Assembly: GCA_023228945.1 (NCBI GenBank)
Contig: JALOAI010000023.1
Location: 25,580-89,579, forward strand
Source: Pigmentiphaga sp.
GTDB lineage: Bacteria; Pseudomonadota; Gammaproteobacteria; Burkholderiales; Burkholderiaceae_B
Length of the DNA: 64,000 nucleotides
Direction of reading: 5' to 3'
Shown: positions 26,390 through 35,091 of the stretch, piece by piece
How the letters are laid out: each line of letters begins with the position of its first letter
Numbering within the stretch: the stretch's first letter is position 1
Program-made: the position numbers and the translations under genes
The notes under the pieces: model-generated
Told to the model about the DNA's origin: nothing
Seen by the model: only the letters and a program-made list of their open reading frames with translations
The model's database searches: none

Positions 26390-27538
26390 TCAGGGGCGCG
26401 CGTCGGGGCGTGTCGAAGCGTCGCCACCGGCGCGATCCTCCAGCGCCCGCAGCAGCCGCTCCCGGTGCGCCGTGGGCGGCCCCAGCAGTTCGGCGTTGCA
26501 GCGTGCCCGCTTGTAGTAAAGGTGGTTCTTCATCTCCCAGGTGAAACCGATGGCGCCGAAGATCTGGATACTGCGGTGCGTGGCCTCGCGATAGGCGTCA
26601 CTGGCGTAGCTTTGCGCCATGGCCGCCGCCACGCGGGCTTCGTCGGGGCTGTCCGACAAAGCCCAGGCGGCATACAGCACCGCTGTCGAGGCGCACTCGG
26701 ATTGAGCCAACATGTCCGCCAGATCGTGTTTGATGGCCTGGTAGGCGCCGATCGGCCGGCCAAAAGCCACTCGTTCCTTGGCATACTCCACGGTGTCGTC
26801 GAGCACCTCCTGCAGCCCTCCGGCGCTTTCCGCCGCCAGCATCAGGCTCAGGCGATCGCGTATCCAAGGCCAGGTGTCCGCGGCATCGATCTCGAGCGGC
26901 TCGCCTGGCGTGGCGTTGAAGTGAAGATGGGCGACATGCCGCGTGGGATCGCGCCATGCCAGGGGCTCGATCGTCATGCCCGCGGCGTGGCGATCCACCA
27001 GGAAAAAACGCTCGCGGCCTTCGTGGTTGGCCGCCACCACGAAATGATCGGCCACCGTCGCATCCACCACGAATCCGCTGGAGCCATCGAGGCGTACGCC
27101 GTCCGCCTGCGTGACGGCCAGCACGGTGCGCCCGACGGGATCGTAGCTGCCCTCCCGGCTCGCCGCGGCCAGTGCGAACGTTGCGCCGCCTTCGGCAATC
27201 ACCGGTAGCCAGGCTTGCTTCTGCGCCTCGCTGCCTGCCGCCATCAGGGCCCAACTGCCCGCCAGCGTCCCGAACAGCGGCGACGGCGCCAGAAAGCGAC
27301 CACATTCTTTGACGATCAAGGCAAGGTCGACCATCGACATCCCGAGCCCGCCGTAGGCTTCGGGCACGACCAGGCTGGGCCACCCCAACTCCACCAGTTT
27401 CGGCCACAGACGGTCGTAGCCGGCCTCGCGGACCGTGGCGCCGGGCATCAGCAGCGGCTGCAGATCCACTTCTTTGCGCAGAAAAGCCTGCGCGGTATCC
27501 CGCAGGAGAATGTGGTCGTCATTCAAGGCGAAGTTCAT
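26390..27538 (-). CDS. Acyl-CoA dehydrogenase, subunit with the FGRPIG...Q half-site
   Basis: 382 aa from the ATG at 27538 (MNFALNDDHILLRDTAQ), overlapping the upstream dehydrogenase by 4 bp. It carries the substrate and FAD-contacting RVAFGRPIGAYQAIKHDLADM and a catalytic Glu in GFTWEMKNHLYYKRA. It lacks the C-terminal G-T-x-E-I-x-x-N motif of homotetrameric enzymes. The partner gene has the opposite pattern. The pair therefore fits the alpha2-beta2 acyl-CoA dehydrogenases known from steroid side-chain catabolism, where each FAD site is built from two subunits. The physiological acyl-CoA is unknown. Confidence 0.88.
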   Translation of the reverse strand: MNFALNDDHILLRDTAQAFLRKEVDLQPLLMPGATVREAGYDRLWPKLVELGWPSLVVPEAYGGLGMSMVDLALIVKECGRFLAPSPLFGTLAGSWALMAAGSEAQKQAWLPVIAEGGATFALAAASREGSYDPVGRTVLAVTQADGVRLDGSSGFVVDATVADHFVVAANHEGRERFFLVDRHAAGMTIEPLAWRDPTRHVAHLHFNATPGEPLEIDAADTWPWIRDRLSLMLAAESAGGLQEVLDDTVEYAKERVAFGRPIGAYQAIKHDLADMLAQSECASTAVLYAAWALSDSPDEARVAAAMAQSYASDAYREATHRSIQIFGAIGFTWEMKNHLYYKRARCNAELLGPPTAHRERLLRALEDRAGGDASTRPDARP

Positions 27539-28755
27539 GCCCGGCCTCCTTCGGCAGCCGGCGCCGGGACCGCGCCGGGCGCGAGCTGCGCCCATGGCGT
27601 ATGGCGAGTCGGGTCTTTATCGCGCGGCAAACCCAGAATGCGCTCGGCTACCACGTTCTTCAGGATCTCCTGCGTGCCGACCCCCAGCGTGACCGCCGGG
27701 CTCCACCAATAGGCATGGTCCCAGTTCGAATAGGGGCCCCGCTCGGCCTTCGAGACCGGTAGCACCCGGCGATCCTTCACCATGCCGGCGACTCCCTGGC
27801 TACGCTTGGCGAGGTCCAGCACACGCTGTCCATGAGGCGCGGCGACCATCTTGCGCACCGCGCCCTCGGGGCCGGCCGTGCGAGCATTCATGCGATCGCT
27901 CAGCGAGCGGAACGCCAGCAGGCGCAAGATTTCGCCCTCGATATACAGGCGCGCCGCTTCGTCTCGCAGCGCCGGATCGGCGAGACGGCCCGACGCCATG
28001 AGGCCTTCGAGCAGCTCGCGCGCCGACGGCCCCGAACCCCAGATGACGCCGGGACGCGACAAGGCCACCCGCTCGGTCTGCAATTGCTGCATGCAGATCT
28101 TCCAGCCATCGCCTTCCTGTCCGAGCAGCCGCTCGGCCGGCACGATGACATTGTCGAAGAAGACCTCGTTGTATTCGCTTGCTTCGCCGGTCATGTCGAT
28201 GATGGGGCGAATCGTGATGCCGGGGCTTTTCATGTCCACCAGGAATTGCGATAGCCCGGCATGCTTGGGCACGCTGGGATCGGTGCGCGCCACCAGCACC
28301 CCGATCTCCGCCTTGTCGGCCAGCGACGTCCACATCTTCTGACCCCGGATCACATAATGATCGCCCTGCCTGACTGCGGTGGTACGCAGCGCGCCAACGT
28401 CCGACCCCGCCGAGGGCTCGCTGAACAGCATGCACCAGATCTCTTCGCAAGCCAGGGCCGGAGGCAGGAACCGCTGCTGCTGCTCCGGCGTGCCGAAGCG
28501 CAGCAAGGATTGGCCGCAGTTGTTGATCGGGACGGGATTACGATGGTGCGGCGCGCGCACCCCGGCGCGAGCCAGTTCATCGTCAACGATAATCTGTTGC
28601 TCGGGACCGGCATCCAGGCCCCAGGGCCGTGGCCAATGCGGAACGGCGTAGCCTCGCTCGTAGAGATCGCGATAGCTGCGGTCCGGGTGGCTGGCCAGCC
28701 ACTCCCGGACTTCCAGGCGCCGAGGGTCATCCTCGGCCGGCAGACTGAAATCCAT
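27535..28755 (-). CDS. Acyl-CoA dehydrogenase, partner subunit
   Basis: 406 aa. It has a normal N-terminal and beta-barrel domain (MLFSEPSAGSDVGALRTTA, GQKMWTSLADKAEIGVLVART) and a C-terminal GTQEILKNVVAERILGLPRD, which binds the FAD adenine end. It lacks the R-x-x-FG...Q segment that its neighbour has (here GVIWGSGPSARELLEGL). The complementary motifs suggest an obligate heteromer with the next gene, whose ATG overlaps this stop. A Pro/Ala-rich tail ends the protein. It lies 89 bp downstream of the crotonase gene. Confidence 0.88.
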   Translation of the reverse strand: MDFSLPAEDDPRRLEVREWLASHPDRSYRDLYERGYAVPHWPRPWGLDAGPEQQIIVDDELARAGVRAPHHRNPVPINNCGQSLLRFGTPEQQQRFLPPALACEEIWCMLFSEPSAGSDVGALRTTAVRQGDHYVIRGQKMWTSLADKAEIGVLVARTDPSVPKHAGLSQFLVDMKSPGITIRPIIDMTGEASEYNEVFFDNVIVPAERLLGQEGDGWKICMQQLQTERVALSRPGVIWGSGPSARELLEGLMASGRLADPALRDEAARLYIEGEILRLLAFRSLSDRMNARTAGPEGAVRKMVAAPHGQRVLDLAKRSQGVAGMVKDRRVLPVSKAERGPYSNWDHAYWWSPAVTLGVGTQEILKNVVAERILGLPRDKDPTRHTPWAQLAPGAVPAPAAEGGRA

Positions 28756-28844
28756 GGATGCTCCTGAAGTCTCGGAATTGCTGTCGGTTGAAGGCGCCCG
28801 CCGATGGCGGAAGGCAGGCAGGCGGTGTGCCGCCCAGGCTCGCG

Positions 28845-29720
28845 CTACTTGCCATCGCCGTCTTCGCGGTAGAACGCATCACGCTGGTGGATGTGAGCTC
28901 CCACGCCATGCACGCCGCGCTCTTTCATGAAGTTGAACTCACCTGGCTCGTAGCGCACGTTGGTCGCCAGGGTATGCAGCAAATGTCCATACGCGAACTG
29001 CCCATGCACGCCGAGCGATTGCAACGCCAGATTGGTGGCAGCCTTGCCCAGTGCGACGCCGTCGCGCGGCAGGCGAACGATGCGTTCCGCCCAGGCCTCG
29101 CCCCTGGCCTCGAGCTCGGCCAGAGGCACCACCTTGTTCACCAGGCCCGCCTCCTTGGCTTCCTGGGCGGACCAGATCTCCGCCAACAGCAGTAGCTCGC
29201 GTGCCTTGCGCGCGCCCAAAGTCATGATCTCCCAGGCATCGAAGTACGCCGCTCCCGACAGCCCCAGCGTCTGCTCCGGATGGCCGAGCCTGGCGGTATC
29301 GGCCGCGATCACCAGGTCGCAAGACTCCGCCAGATAGAGACCTCCGCCCAGGCAATAGCCCTTGACCCACGCCAACGTGGGCTTGAGCGAGGTGAAAATA
29401 CGCTGGTAGCGCTCGATATAGGCTTTGTCGTAGCGCAGCCGGGCGCGCTGGCTGGGACGGCGCCGGCGGCCCTCGGCCTCGGAGTCATCGCGATACTGGT
29501 TGCCGACTTCCGAGAGATCATGGCCAGCGCAGAAATCGTCGCCCGAGCTTCGCAACACCACGACGCGAACATCATCGTCGCTCTCGGCACGGTCGTAGCA
29601 ACGCATCAGCTCGGCCCACATGGCCTCGCTCATGGCGTTCTTTTTCTCGGGCCGATTGAGCGTGATGTAGCCGCGGCCATCCCGGGCGTGATATTGGACC
29701 AGGTCGGATACGCAGGTCAT
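28845..29720 (-). CDS. Enoyl-CoA hydratase/isomerase (crotonase family)
   Basis: 291 aa. Crotonase motifs: GYITLNRPEKKNAMSEAM, the CoA/oxyanion-hole segment SSGDDFCAGHDLSEVG, and KGYCLGGGLYLAESCDLVIA followed by ARLGHPEQTLGL. The first catalytic Glu position (GGGxxLAxxxD) appears as Leu/Tyr, so the enzyme may be an isomerase or hydrolase rather than a classical hydratase. The start overlaps the CoA-transferase stop by 4 bp. It presumably acts after the acyl-CoA dehydrogenase step. Confidence 0.85.
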   Translation of the reverse strand: MTCVSDLVQYHARDGRGYITLNRPEKKNAMSEAMWAELMRCYDRAESDDDVRVVVLRSSGDDFCAGHDLSEVGNQYRDDSEAEGRRRRPSQRARLRYDKAYIERYQRIFTSLKPTLAWVKGYCLGGGLYLAESCDLVIAADTARLGHPEQTLGLSGAAYFDAWEIMTLGARKARELLLLAEIWSAQEAKEAGLVNKVVPLAELEARGEAWAERIVRLPRDGVALGKAATNLALQSLGVHGQFAYGHLLHTLATNVRYEPGEFNFMKERGVHGVGAHIHQRDAFYREDGDGK

Positions 29721-30904
29721 TGAAAAGTCTCCGGAAGGGTAAAGCCGTACTCGGCGGCGACTTCGGCGGTATGCTCGCCCAGGCGCGGAGGCGGCCGACG
29801 GATGCTGACGGGGTGGGTCTCGAGGCGAATCGGCGTGCGCAACAGCTCCAGCTCACCAACACTGGGATGCTCGATACTCTCGATCAACGTCCGCCGTATT
29901 TCGGCGTCGGAAAATACGTCGGGAAAGTCACGCACGACGGAAAACAGCACATCCGCCTCGACCAGCAGCCGCAGCCAGGTATCCAGCGGGTGCCGTGCGA
30001 TCGATTCGGCGATCAGGCCATCCAGCACGTCCCGGTTCTTGAGGCGGTCGGCATTGGTGGCGAAGCGGGCATCCTGCGCCAGTTCTTCGCGGCCTATCGC
30101 GGCCAGCAAATTGAGCCAATATTTATCGTTGTGCGCCACCACCATCACATACCGTTCATCCTGGGTGGCATAGGTGTTCCAGGGCGCCAGTTGAAAGTGG
30201 GCATTGCCCAGGCGCTCCGGTGTACGTCCCGTAGAAAAATAGAACTGCTCGCGCGGCACCATCGAAAACACGGTCGCATCGAGCATGGACACTTCCACGC
30301 GCTGGCCGATGCCAGTTTGCTCGCGCGCGCGCAAGGCGCCCAGGATGCCGATGGCGCCAAACAACGGCGGTACGAAGTCGGACATCAGCAGGCCGGTCTT
30401 CAATGGCCCGCTATCGGGAGTGCCCGTGAGCTGCATCAGCCCCGACATCGCCTGGATGACGGGATCAAGCGCCGGCCGATCCCGGTAGGCGCCGTCGCTG
30501 CCGAAACCCGATAGCCCGCAGTAGATCAATCCCGGATTGGTTTGCCGCAGCATCTCGAAGCCCAGCCCCAGCCGCTCCATCGTTCCCGGACGGAAGTTCT
30601 CCACCAGTACGTCCACCTGGGCGGCCAATGCCTTGAGGGCCGCGATCCCGTCAGCTGTTTTGAGATCGAGCACGACCCCGCGCTTATTGCGGTTCATGCT
30701 CAGGTAGTAATCACTTTCGCCGCCGGGCCGGTTGACGCCGATATGGCGGGCGGATTCGCCCTCCGGCGGTTCGACCTTGATCACATCGGCGCCCATATCG
30801 CCCAGCAAAAGGGTACACAACGGCCCCGCCACCATCTGGGTCAGGTCCAGGATGCGGATGCCGTGGAGCACGCCGCTCGGGGAGGATTTGAAATCGCTCA
30901 TCAT
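29717..30904 (-). CDS. Family III CoA-transferase (CaiB/BaiF type)
   Basis: 395 aa from the first ATG of the ATGATGA overlap with the ligase gene. Motifs: LDLTQMVAGPLCTLLLGDMGADVIKVE at the N-terminus, KRGVVLDLKTADG, and CGLSGFGSDGAYRDRPALDPVIQAMSG, where the Asp of DPVIQA aligns with the catalytic Asp that forms the acyl anhydride. These enzymes move CoA between carboxylates. Having both a ligase and a transferase gives the operon two routes to activate its substrate, or one to recycle CoA from an end product. Confidence 0.9.
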   Translation of the reverse strand: MMSDFKSSPSGVLHGIRILDLTQMVAGPLCTLLLGDMGADVIKVEPPEGESARHIGVNRPGGESDYYLSMNRNKRGVVLDLKTADGIAALKALAAQVDVLVENFRPGTMERLGLGFEMLRQTNPGLIYCGLSGFGSDGAYRDRPALDPVIQAMSGLMQLTGTPDSGPLKTGLLMSDFVPPLFGAIGILGALRAREQTGIGQRVEVSMLDATVFSMVPREQFYFSTGRTPERLGNAHFQLAPWNTYATQDERYVMVVAHNDKYWLNLLAAIGREELAQDARFATNADRLKNRDVLDGLIAESIARHPLDTWLRLLVEADVLFSVVRDFPDVFSDAEIRRTLIESIEHPSVGELELLRTPIRLETHPVSIRRPPPRLGEHTAEVAAEYGFTLPETFQ

Positions 30905-32487
30905 GCCTCCTCGGGCCATTCGTCGGTCAGTTGTCGCTTGAGTACCTTGCCGGTGGCGTTGGTGGGTAAAGCGTCGCGGCGCAGCCACCAACGAGAAGGG
31001 ACCTCGAACTTGGCCAGATGCGCCAGCGCATGCTCGCGCAGCGCGTCGGCCGTGGCTTGCGCTCCCGGCCGGAACACCACCACAGCCGCGACTTCCTCGC
31101 CGAGATCGGCGTGCGGCAGCGGCACCACCGCGGCCTCCGCCACCGCGGGATGGGTGCGCAGGCAACGCTCGACGTGCGCGCTGGCCACGTTCTCGCCGCC
31201 GCGGATGATCATGTCTTTGGCGCGTCCCACCACATAAAGCCGGCCCTCGTCATCAAAGCGGCCCAGGTCGCCCGAAGCGATCCAGCCCTCGGCATCGCCG
31301 ATCGGCGTGGGATCGCCGAGATAGCCGGTCGTCGCGCTGGCCGAGCGCACCTGGATCTCGCCCACGCCTTCGGCGTTGGGAGCGGCAATGCGGATCTCCG
31401 CCGCCGGCAATGGCCGCCCCACGCAGCCGGGACGGCCTTCCACATCGGCGCTGACGCCGGTGGCCACGACGCCGGTTTCGGTGAGTCCGTACATGCTGCC
31501 CACCCGTTTGCCGGAGGCGGGAAAGCAGGCCTTGACCTGTGCCCGCAGTTCGTAGGGAATGGGCGCGCCACCCATCTGGATGCTGGCAACACTCGAGGTA
31601 TCGAAGCTGGCAAACTCGGGATGCATCACGACTCGCGACACCATGGTCGGCACACTGCCCCAGGCACGGACTTTTTCGTCTTGCATAAGCTGGAGCACCT
31701 CGACGGGATCGAAACGCCCACGGAGAAACACGATGCGGCCTCCCGTGAGCAGCGTCATCAACGAGATCTGCATACCGCCCTGATGGAACAAAGGCATGGT
31801 GACCAGGTTCACGGTGCCCGGGTGCGTATCGTCGAGGTCGTCCGGGAGCCGCCCGGTCATGCGCAACAAGTTATGGATGTTCGCGATCACCGCGCGATGC
31901 GACATCATCGCGCCCTTGGCCTGCCCGGTCGTCCCCGAACTGAAGATCACCACGGCGCAGGCTTCCTCCGCAACGGGATCCACCCGCAAGGCGACATCCT
32001 CACCGGCGTCGACGATGCCGCGCAGCTCGGAGAACAGCAGCGTGTCGCAAGACACCCGCAGCGTTGCCTCGGGCATCCGCTCGCGGATCAGCAGGCGCGG
32101 CCGGGTAAGGTGCAGCGCGGATTGGGTTTCCAACTCGCTCCACCAGGCATTGCCCAGCGCCACCGTTGCGCCTATGCATTGCAGCGCCCAGAACGCCACC
32201 ACCCATTCGATATGGTTGAAGCCCTGCAACAGGACCGTATCGCCGGGGCGTACGCCGCGCTGCCGCAACGTCTCGGCCACGCGGGCCACGGCGGCCAGAT
32301 GGTCTTTTCCGGTAAGCCGGCGTTCGCCTTGTACCAGCAAAACGCGGTCGTCCCAACGCTGCGCATCGATCAACAGATCCGATAGCGCGCGCGGCCGGTC
32401 GCGGTATACCTGGCAAGGATGGCCACCCAGGATCTCCCGCACAATGTCGGTGCCCCAGCGACGCTCGATGACGGTCTCGGGCATCAT
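30901..32487 (-). CDS. AMP-forming acyl-CoA synthetase
   Basis: 528 aa adenylate-forming ligase. The P-loop VIFSSGTTGQAKGAMMSH, the GSMYGLTETGV motif, the hinge SGDLGRFDDEGRLYVVGRAKDMIIRGGENV and the adenylation lysine in TNATGKVLKRQL are all present, so it should be active. A substrate-pocket call is not possible by eye; the closest overall feel is short/medium-chain or cyclohexanecarboxylate-type ligases. It overlaps neighbours on both sides by 4 bp, in the middle of the operon. Confidence 0.9.
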   Translation of the reverse strand: MMPETVIERRWGTDIVREILGGHPCQVYRDRPRALSDLLIDAQRWDDRVLLVQGERRLTGKDHLAAVARVAETLRQRGVRPGDTVLLQGFNHIEWVVAFWALQCIGATVALGNAWWSELETQSALHLTRPRLLIRERMPEATLRVSCDTLLFSELRGIVDAGEDVALRVDPVAEEACAVVIFSSGTTGQAKGAMMSHRAVIANIHNLLRMTGRLPDDLDDTHPGTVNLVTMPLFHQGGMQISLMTLLTGGRIVFLRGRFDPVEVLQLMQDEKVRAWGSVPTMVSRVVMHPEFASFDTSSVASIQMGGAPIPYELRAQVKACFPASGKRVGSMYGLTETGVVATGVSADVEGRPGCVGRPLPAAEIRIAAPNAEGVGEIQVRSASATTGYLGDPTPIGDAEGWIASGDLGRFDDEGRLYVVGRAKDMIIRGGENVASAHVERCLRTHPAVAEAAVVPLPHADLGEEVAAVVVFRPGAQATADALREHALAHLAKFEVPSRWWLRRDALPTNATGKVLKRQLTDEWPEEA

Positions 32488-33329
32488 GCGACGGCTCCAA
32501 GGCCCGGGAAGCGCGGCGGTCGGTTCTCCCCCATGGCACGGATGGCTTCCTTGAAGTCCGGCTCGCGCATCAGCTGTCCCAGCTTCTGCTTGGAATCCTC
32601 GACGCAGGCGCCCACATCGTTTGCCATCAGCTCCGCATAGAGCTGGCGTTTCGTTACCAGGGCGGCCTGCGGCGATACCGTTCTGGCCACCGACTTCGCG
32701 ATGCCGGCGATGGCGTCGTCGAACTCGTCAGGCGCGATCACGCCATTGAGAAAGCCCATCGCCAGGGCTTCTTCCGCCGTAAAGATACGACCGGTGAGCA
32801 GGATGTCGGCCGCATGGGTGACGCCGACCAGGCGCGGAAGCAGCCAGCCCAGCCCGTACTCGGCCGGCAGGCCGATGCGCGCCGCCACCGTCGTGAACTT
32901 GGCGCCAGCCACCGCATAGCGCAGGTCGCAAAAGCCCGCCAGCGCGACGGCGATGCCCGCGCAAGCGCCGTTGATGGCGGCAATCACGGGTTTGCGCATG
33001 CCCCAGTGCCATACCAGATCGTGATCGAACTCCGGCCGCACGCCATAGCCCGGCTGGGCCGCCGTGGCAGACCCGACGGTGGCTTCGTAGTCGCGGTCTT
33101 CCGCGGCGTAGAAATCCAGCGCCTTGAAATCCGCGCCCACACAAAACTGCTTGCCCGCACCGCGCACGACGATGACCCGAACTGCCGGATCGGCGTCCAG
33201 CCTCGCCATGATGTGGCGATACTCCTGATTCAAACGCGCCGTCCAGGAGTTTCCCCGGCCAGGACGATTGAAACGCACGGTCGCAACGCCATCGGCGTCG
33301 ATCGCACACTCTGTGACTTTGAGCTCCAA
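32484..33329 (-). CDS. Enoyl-CoA hydratase/isomerase, first gene of operon (TTG start)
   Basis: 281 aa using TTG at 33329 (MELKVTECAIDADGV), which follows GGGAGAG at good spacing. The ATG-started version begins inside the operator region and adds residues unlike the family. Crotonase motifs are RGAGKQFCVGADFKAL and INGACAGIAVALAGFCDLRYA, with GLPAEYGLGWLLPRLVG retaining the second Glu position. The first catalytic Glu is replaced by Ala/Leu. It is the promoter-proximal gene; promoter and two FadR-type operators lie directly upstream. Confidence 0.85.
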   Translation of the reverse strand: MELKVTECAIDADGVATVRFNRPGRGNSWTARLNQEYRHIMARLDADPAVRVIVVRGAGKQFCVGADFKALDFYAAEDRDYEATVGSATAAQPGYGVRPEFDHDLVWHWGMRKPVIAAINGACAGIAVALAGFCDLRYAVAGAKFTTVAARIGLPAEYGLGWLLPRLVGVTHAADILLTGRIFTAEEALAMGFLNGVIAPDEFDDAIAGIAKSVARTVSPQAALVTKRQLYAELMANDVGACVEDSKQKLGQLMREPDFKEAIRAMGENRPPRFPGLGAVA

Positions 33330-33345
33330 AACGCTCTCCCGATTT

Positions 33346-33358
33346 TTGGTCCAACCAA
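33346..33358. promoter_or_regulatory. FadR-type operator 1 (13-bp palindrome)
   Basis: TTGGTCCAACCAA, with TTGGT/ACCAA dyad around a 3-bp centre. It fits the T-N-G-T-N3-A-C-N-A consensus of FadR-subfamily GntR proteins. It sits just downstream of the predicted transcription start of the minus-strand operon. An identical copy lies at 33401-33413. Confidence 0.75.
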
Positions 33359-33369
33359 GATTTTCCCGA

Positions 33370-33398
33370 ATTCTCTTGCATATGAATAATTTTGTCAA
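33370..33398 (-). promoter_or_regulatory. Promoter of the acyl-CoA operon
   Basis: On the minus strand, consensus TTGACA (33398-33393), a 17-bp spacer, and GAGAAT (33375-33370). Operator 2 abuts the -35 box upstream and operator 1 covers the start of the transcript, a repressor arrangement. Confidence 0.6.
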
Positions 33399-33400
33399 TC

Positions 33401-33413
33401 TTGGTCCAACCAA
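33401..33413. promoter_or_regulatory. FadR-type operator 2 (identical palindrome)
   Basis: TTGGTCCAACCAA, an exact copy of the site at 33346-33358, 55 bp away centre to centre and about 65 bp before the regulator's start codon. This position could serve autoregulation as well as control of the operon. Confidence 0.75.
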
Positions 33414-33479
33414 AATAACGAACGCAAGTCCTCAGGTCGGGTAAAGTAGGGGAATCTCCCGTCCGCACACTGTCACGCC

Positions 33480-34226
33480 ATGGATCAATCGTCCGCCAGC
33501 ACGCCCTTCACCTCCATACGCCGACGCACCTTCGAGGATGTTGCCGCGCAGATCCGCGAACAAGTGGAACAAGGCGTCCTGAAAGAAGGCGACAAACTAC
33601 CGCCGGAACGCACCCTGGCGGATACCTTCGGCGTCAGCCGCAACACCGTGCGCGAAGCCTTGCGCTCGCTGGAGTACGCCGGCCTCATCGTGCAGCGCCC
33701 CGGCTCGGCGGGAGGCGCCTTTATCTCGAATGGCGGTGTGGACGTCATCCGCTCCGCCTTCGACGGGCTGATGCGAATGGGTACGATCTCGGCGCCCGAC
33801 TTGATCGAGGCGCGCATCATGGTGGGACGCGAAGTGGCGCAACTGGCGTGCGAACGGCACGATCAGGACGACTTCACCGGCTTCGTGCAAAACGTGCAGA
33901 AAACCCGCGATGCCGCCGCCAGCGGCGACATGCGGCTACGCGCGCAACATAGCTTGGCTTTTCATGGCCTGCTGGCGCAGGCCACCCGAAACCCGGTCTT
34001 GGTGATCATGAGCACCGTCCTGACCGACATTACCCAGCACTTCATCCGGGTGGTCGGCGCCATGCCGAATGAATTCGTGCTGGCGTCGCGGGAACGCATG
34101 CTCGAGCATCTACGCCAGCGCGACGGCAAGCTGGCCGCCGAAGAGATGAACCATTATCTCAGCACGACGCTGCGCACTTACCTCAAGGAGGCCACGCTCC
34201 CGGCCACCTCGCTCACTGGGCACTAG
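33480..34226 (+). CDS. FadR-subfamily GntR regulator of the acyl-CoA operon
   Basis: 248 aa. The N-terminal winged HTH (about 18-85) has KLPPERTLADTFGVSRNTVREALRSLE, the GntR recognition segment. The C-terminal all-helical FCD domain (about 95-225) carries the metal/ligand residues expected of this family (EARIMVGREVAQLA, FHGLLAQATRNP, ERMLEHL). It is divergent from the acyl-CoA operon, with two copies of a matching palindrome between them. Its effector is most likely the substrate acid or an acyl-CoA. The convergent SDR gene ends 6 bp away. Confidence 0.92.
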   Translation: MDQSSASTPFTSIRRRTFEDVAAQIREQVEQGVLKEGDKLPPERTLADTFGVSRNTVREALRSLEYAGLIVQRPGSAGGAFISNGGVDVIRSAFDGLMRMGTISAPDLIEARIMVGREVAQLACERHDQDDFTGFVQNVQKTRDAAASGDMRLRAQHSLAFHGLLAQATRNPVLVIMSTVLTDITQHFIRVVGAMPNEFVLASRERMLEHLRQRDGKLAAEEMNHYLSTTLRTYLKEATLPATSLTGH

Positions 34227-34232
34227 CGTCGG

Positions 34233-34925
34233 CTACAGCCGTCCCGCCACCGGGATGCCGGCACCGGTGATCGGCTGCGAGGCGTCCGACAACAGGAAAG
34301 CCACCACTGCCGCGATCGCCTGCGGCGTGACCCAGCGGGAACGATCGGCATCCGGCATCGCGCTACGATTGGCCGGGGTATCGATGATGCCGGGCAGTAT
34401 GGCATTCACGGTAATACCGCGATCCTTGACCTCCTCGGCCAGCGCTTCGGTGAGGCGAAGGACACCGGCTTTCGAGGCGGCATAGGCGCCCATGCCCAGC
34501 CCGCCGCGCTGGGCGGCGTTGGCGCCCACATTGATGATGCGTCCGCCTTCTTCGCGTACATGGGGCAACGCTGCCTGACAAACATTGACCACGGTTTTGA
34601 GGTTGGCGGCATACATCGCGTCCCAGGTATCGATCGAACCTTCGGCGATGGTTTCCCAGGCAAAGCCACCGGCGATGTTGACCACGCCGTCGATCGGCGA
34701 GAAACGCTCGGCGGCCTTGGCGATGGCGGTGCGCGTCTGCTCGACCGAAGTCAGGTCGACCCCCGCCAGCACACGATGGTCTTGGTAGAGTTCCGCCAGC
34801 GCATCGGGCAAGGCGGGGGCGGCATCGATGGCCACCAGCCGGGCGCCCGCCTGGTCGAGGTGGCGGGCCACCGCGGCCCCAAGCGCGCCAAAGGCGCCGG
34901 TGATGAGAATGACTGAGCCGTTCAT
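34233..34925 (-). CDS. Short-chain dehydrogenase with DHPR-like active site
   Basis: 230 aa from the ATG at 34925. The Rossmann motif TGAFGALG is at about 9-16, with a following acidic residue region (VAIDAAPA). NIAGG stands in place of NNAG. The catalytic Tyr/Lys are in YAASKAG. The residue 13 before the Tyr, normally the catalytic Ser, is Ala (GANAAQ), as in dihydropteridine reductases. So it is either a reductase working without Ser or a changed enzyme. It sits downstream of the flavoprotein gene, 166 bp away, in the same orientation. Confidence 0.85.
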   Translation of the reverse strand: MNGSVILITGAFGALGAAVARHLDQAGARLVAIDAAPALPDALAELYQDHRVLAGVDLTSVEQTRTAIAKAAERFSPIDGVVNIAGGFAWETIAEGSIDTWDAMYAANLKTVVNVCQAALPHVREEGGRIINVGANAAQRGGLGMGAYAASKAGVLRLTEALAEEVKDRGITVNAILPGIIDTPANRSAMPDADRSRWVTPQAIAAVVAFLLSDASQPITGAGIPVAGRL

Positions 34926-35091
34926 GAATGACTTTCCTTCGGTATCGCCGGATCGGCATAGCGCCGAGTGTACCCGGCCGTGACCCACGGGCGAAGACGC
35001 CGGACCGCCACCTTCCTCGGCATGGCGCCGCCCTCGTGCCGGGCACGGGGCGGCGTTCGGATTTGCCTCGGCGTCGAGGCCCGGCGCGGGG

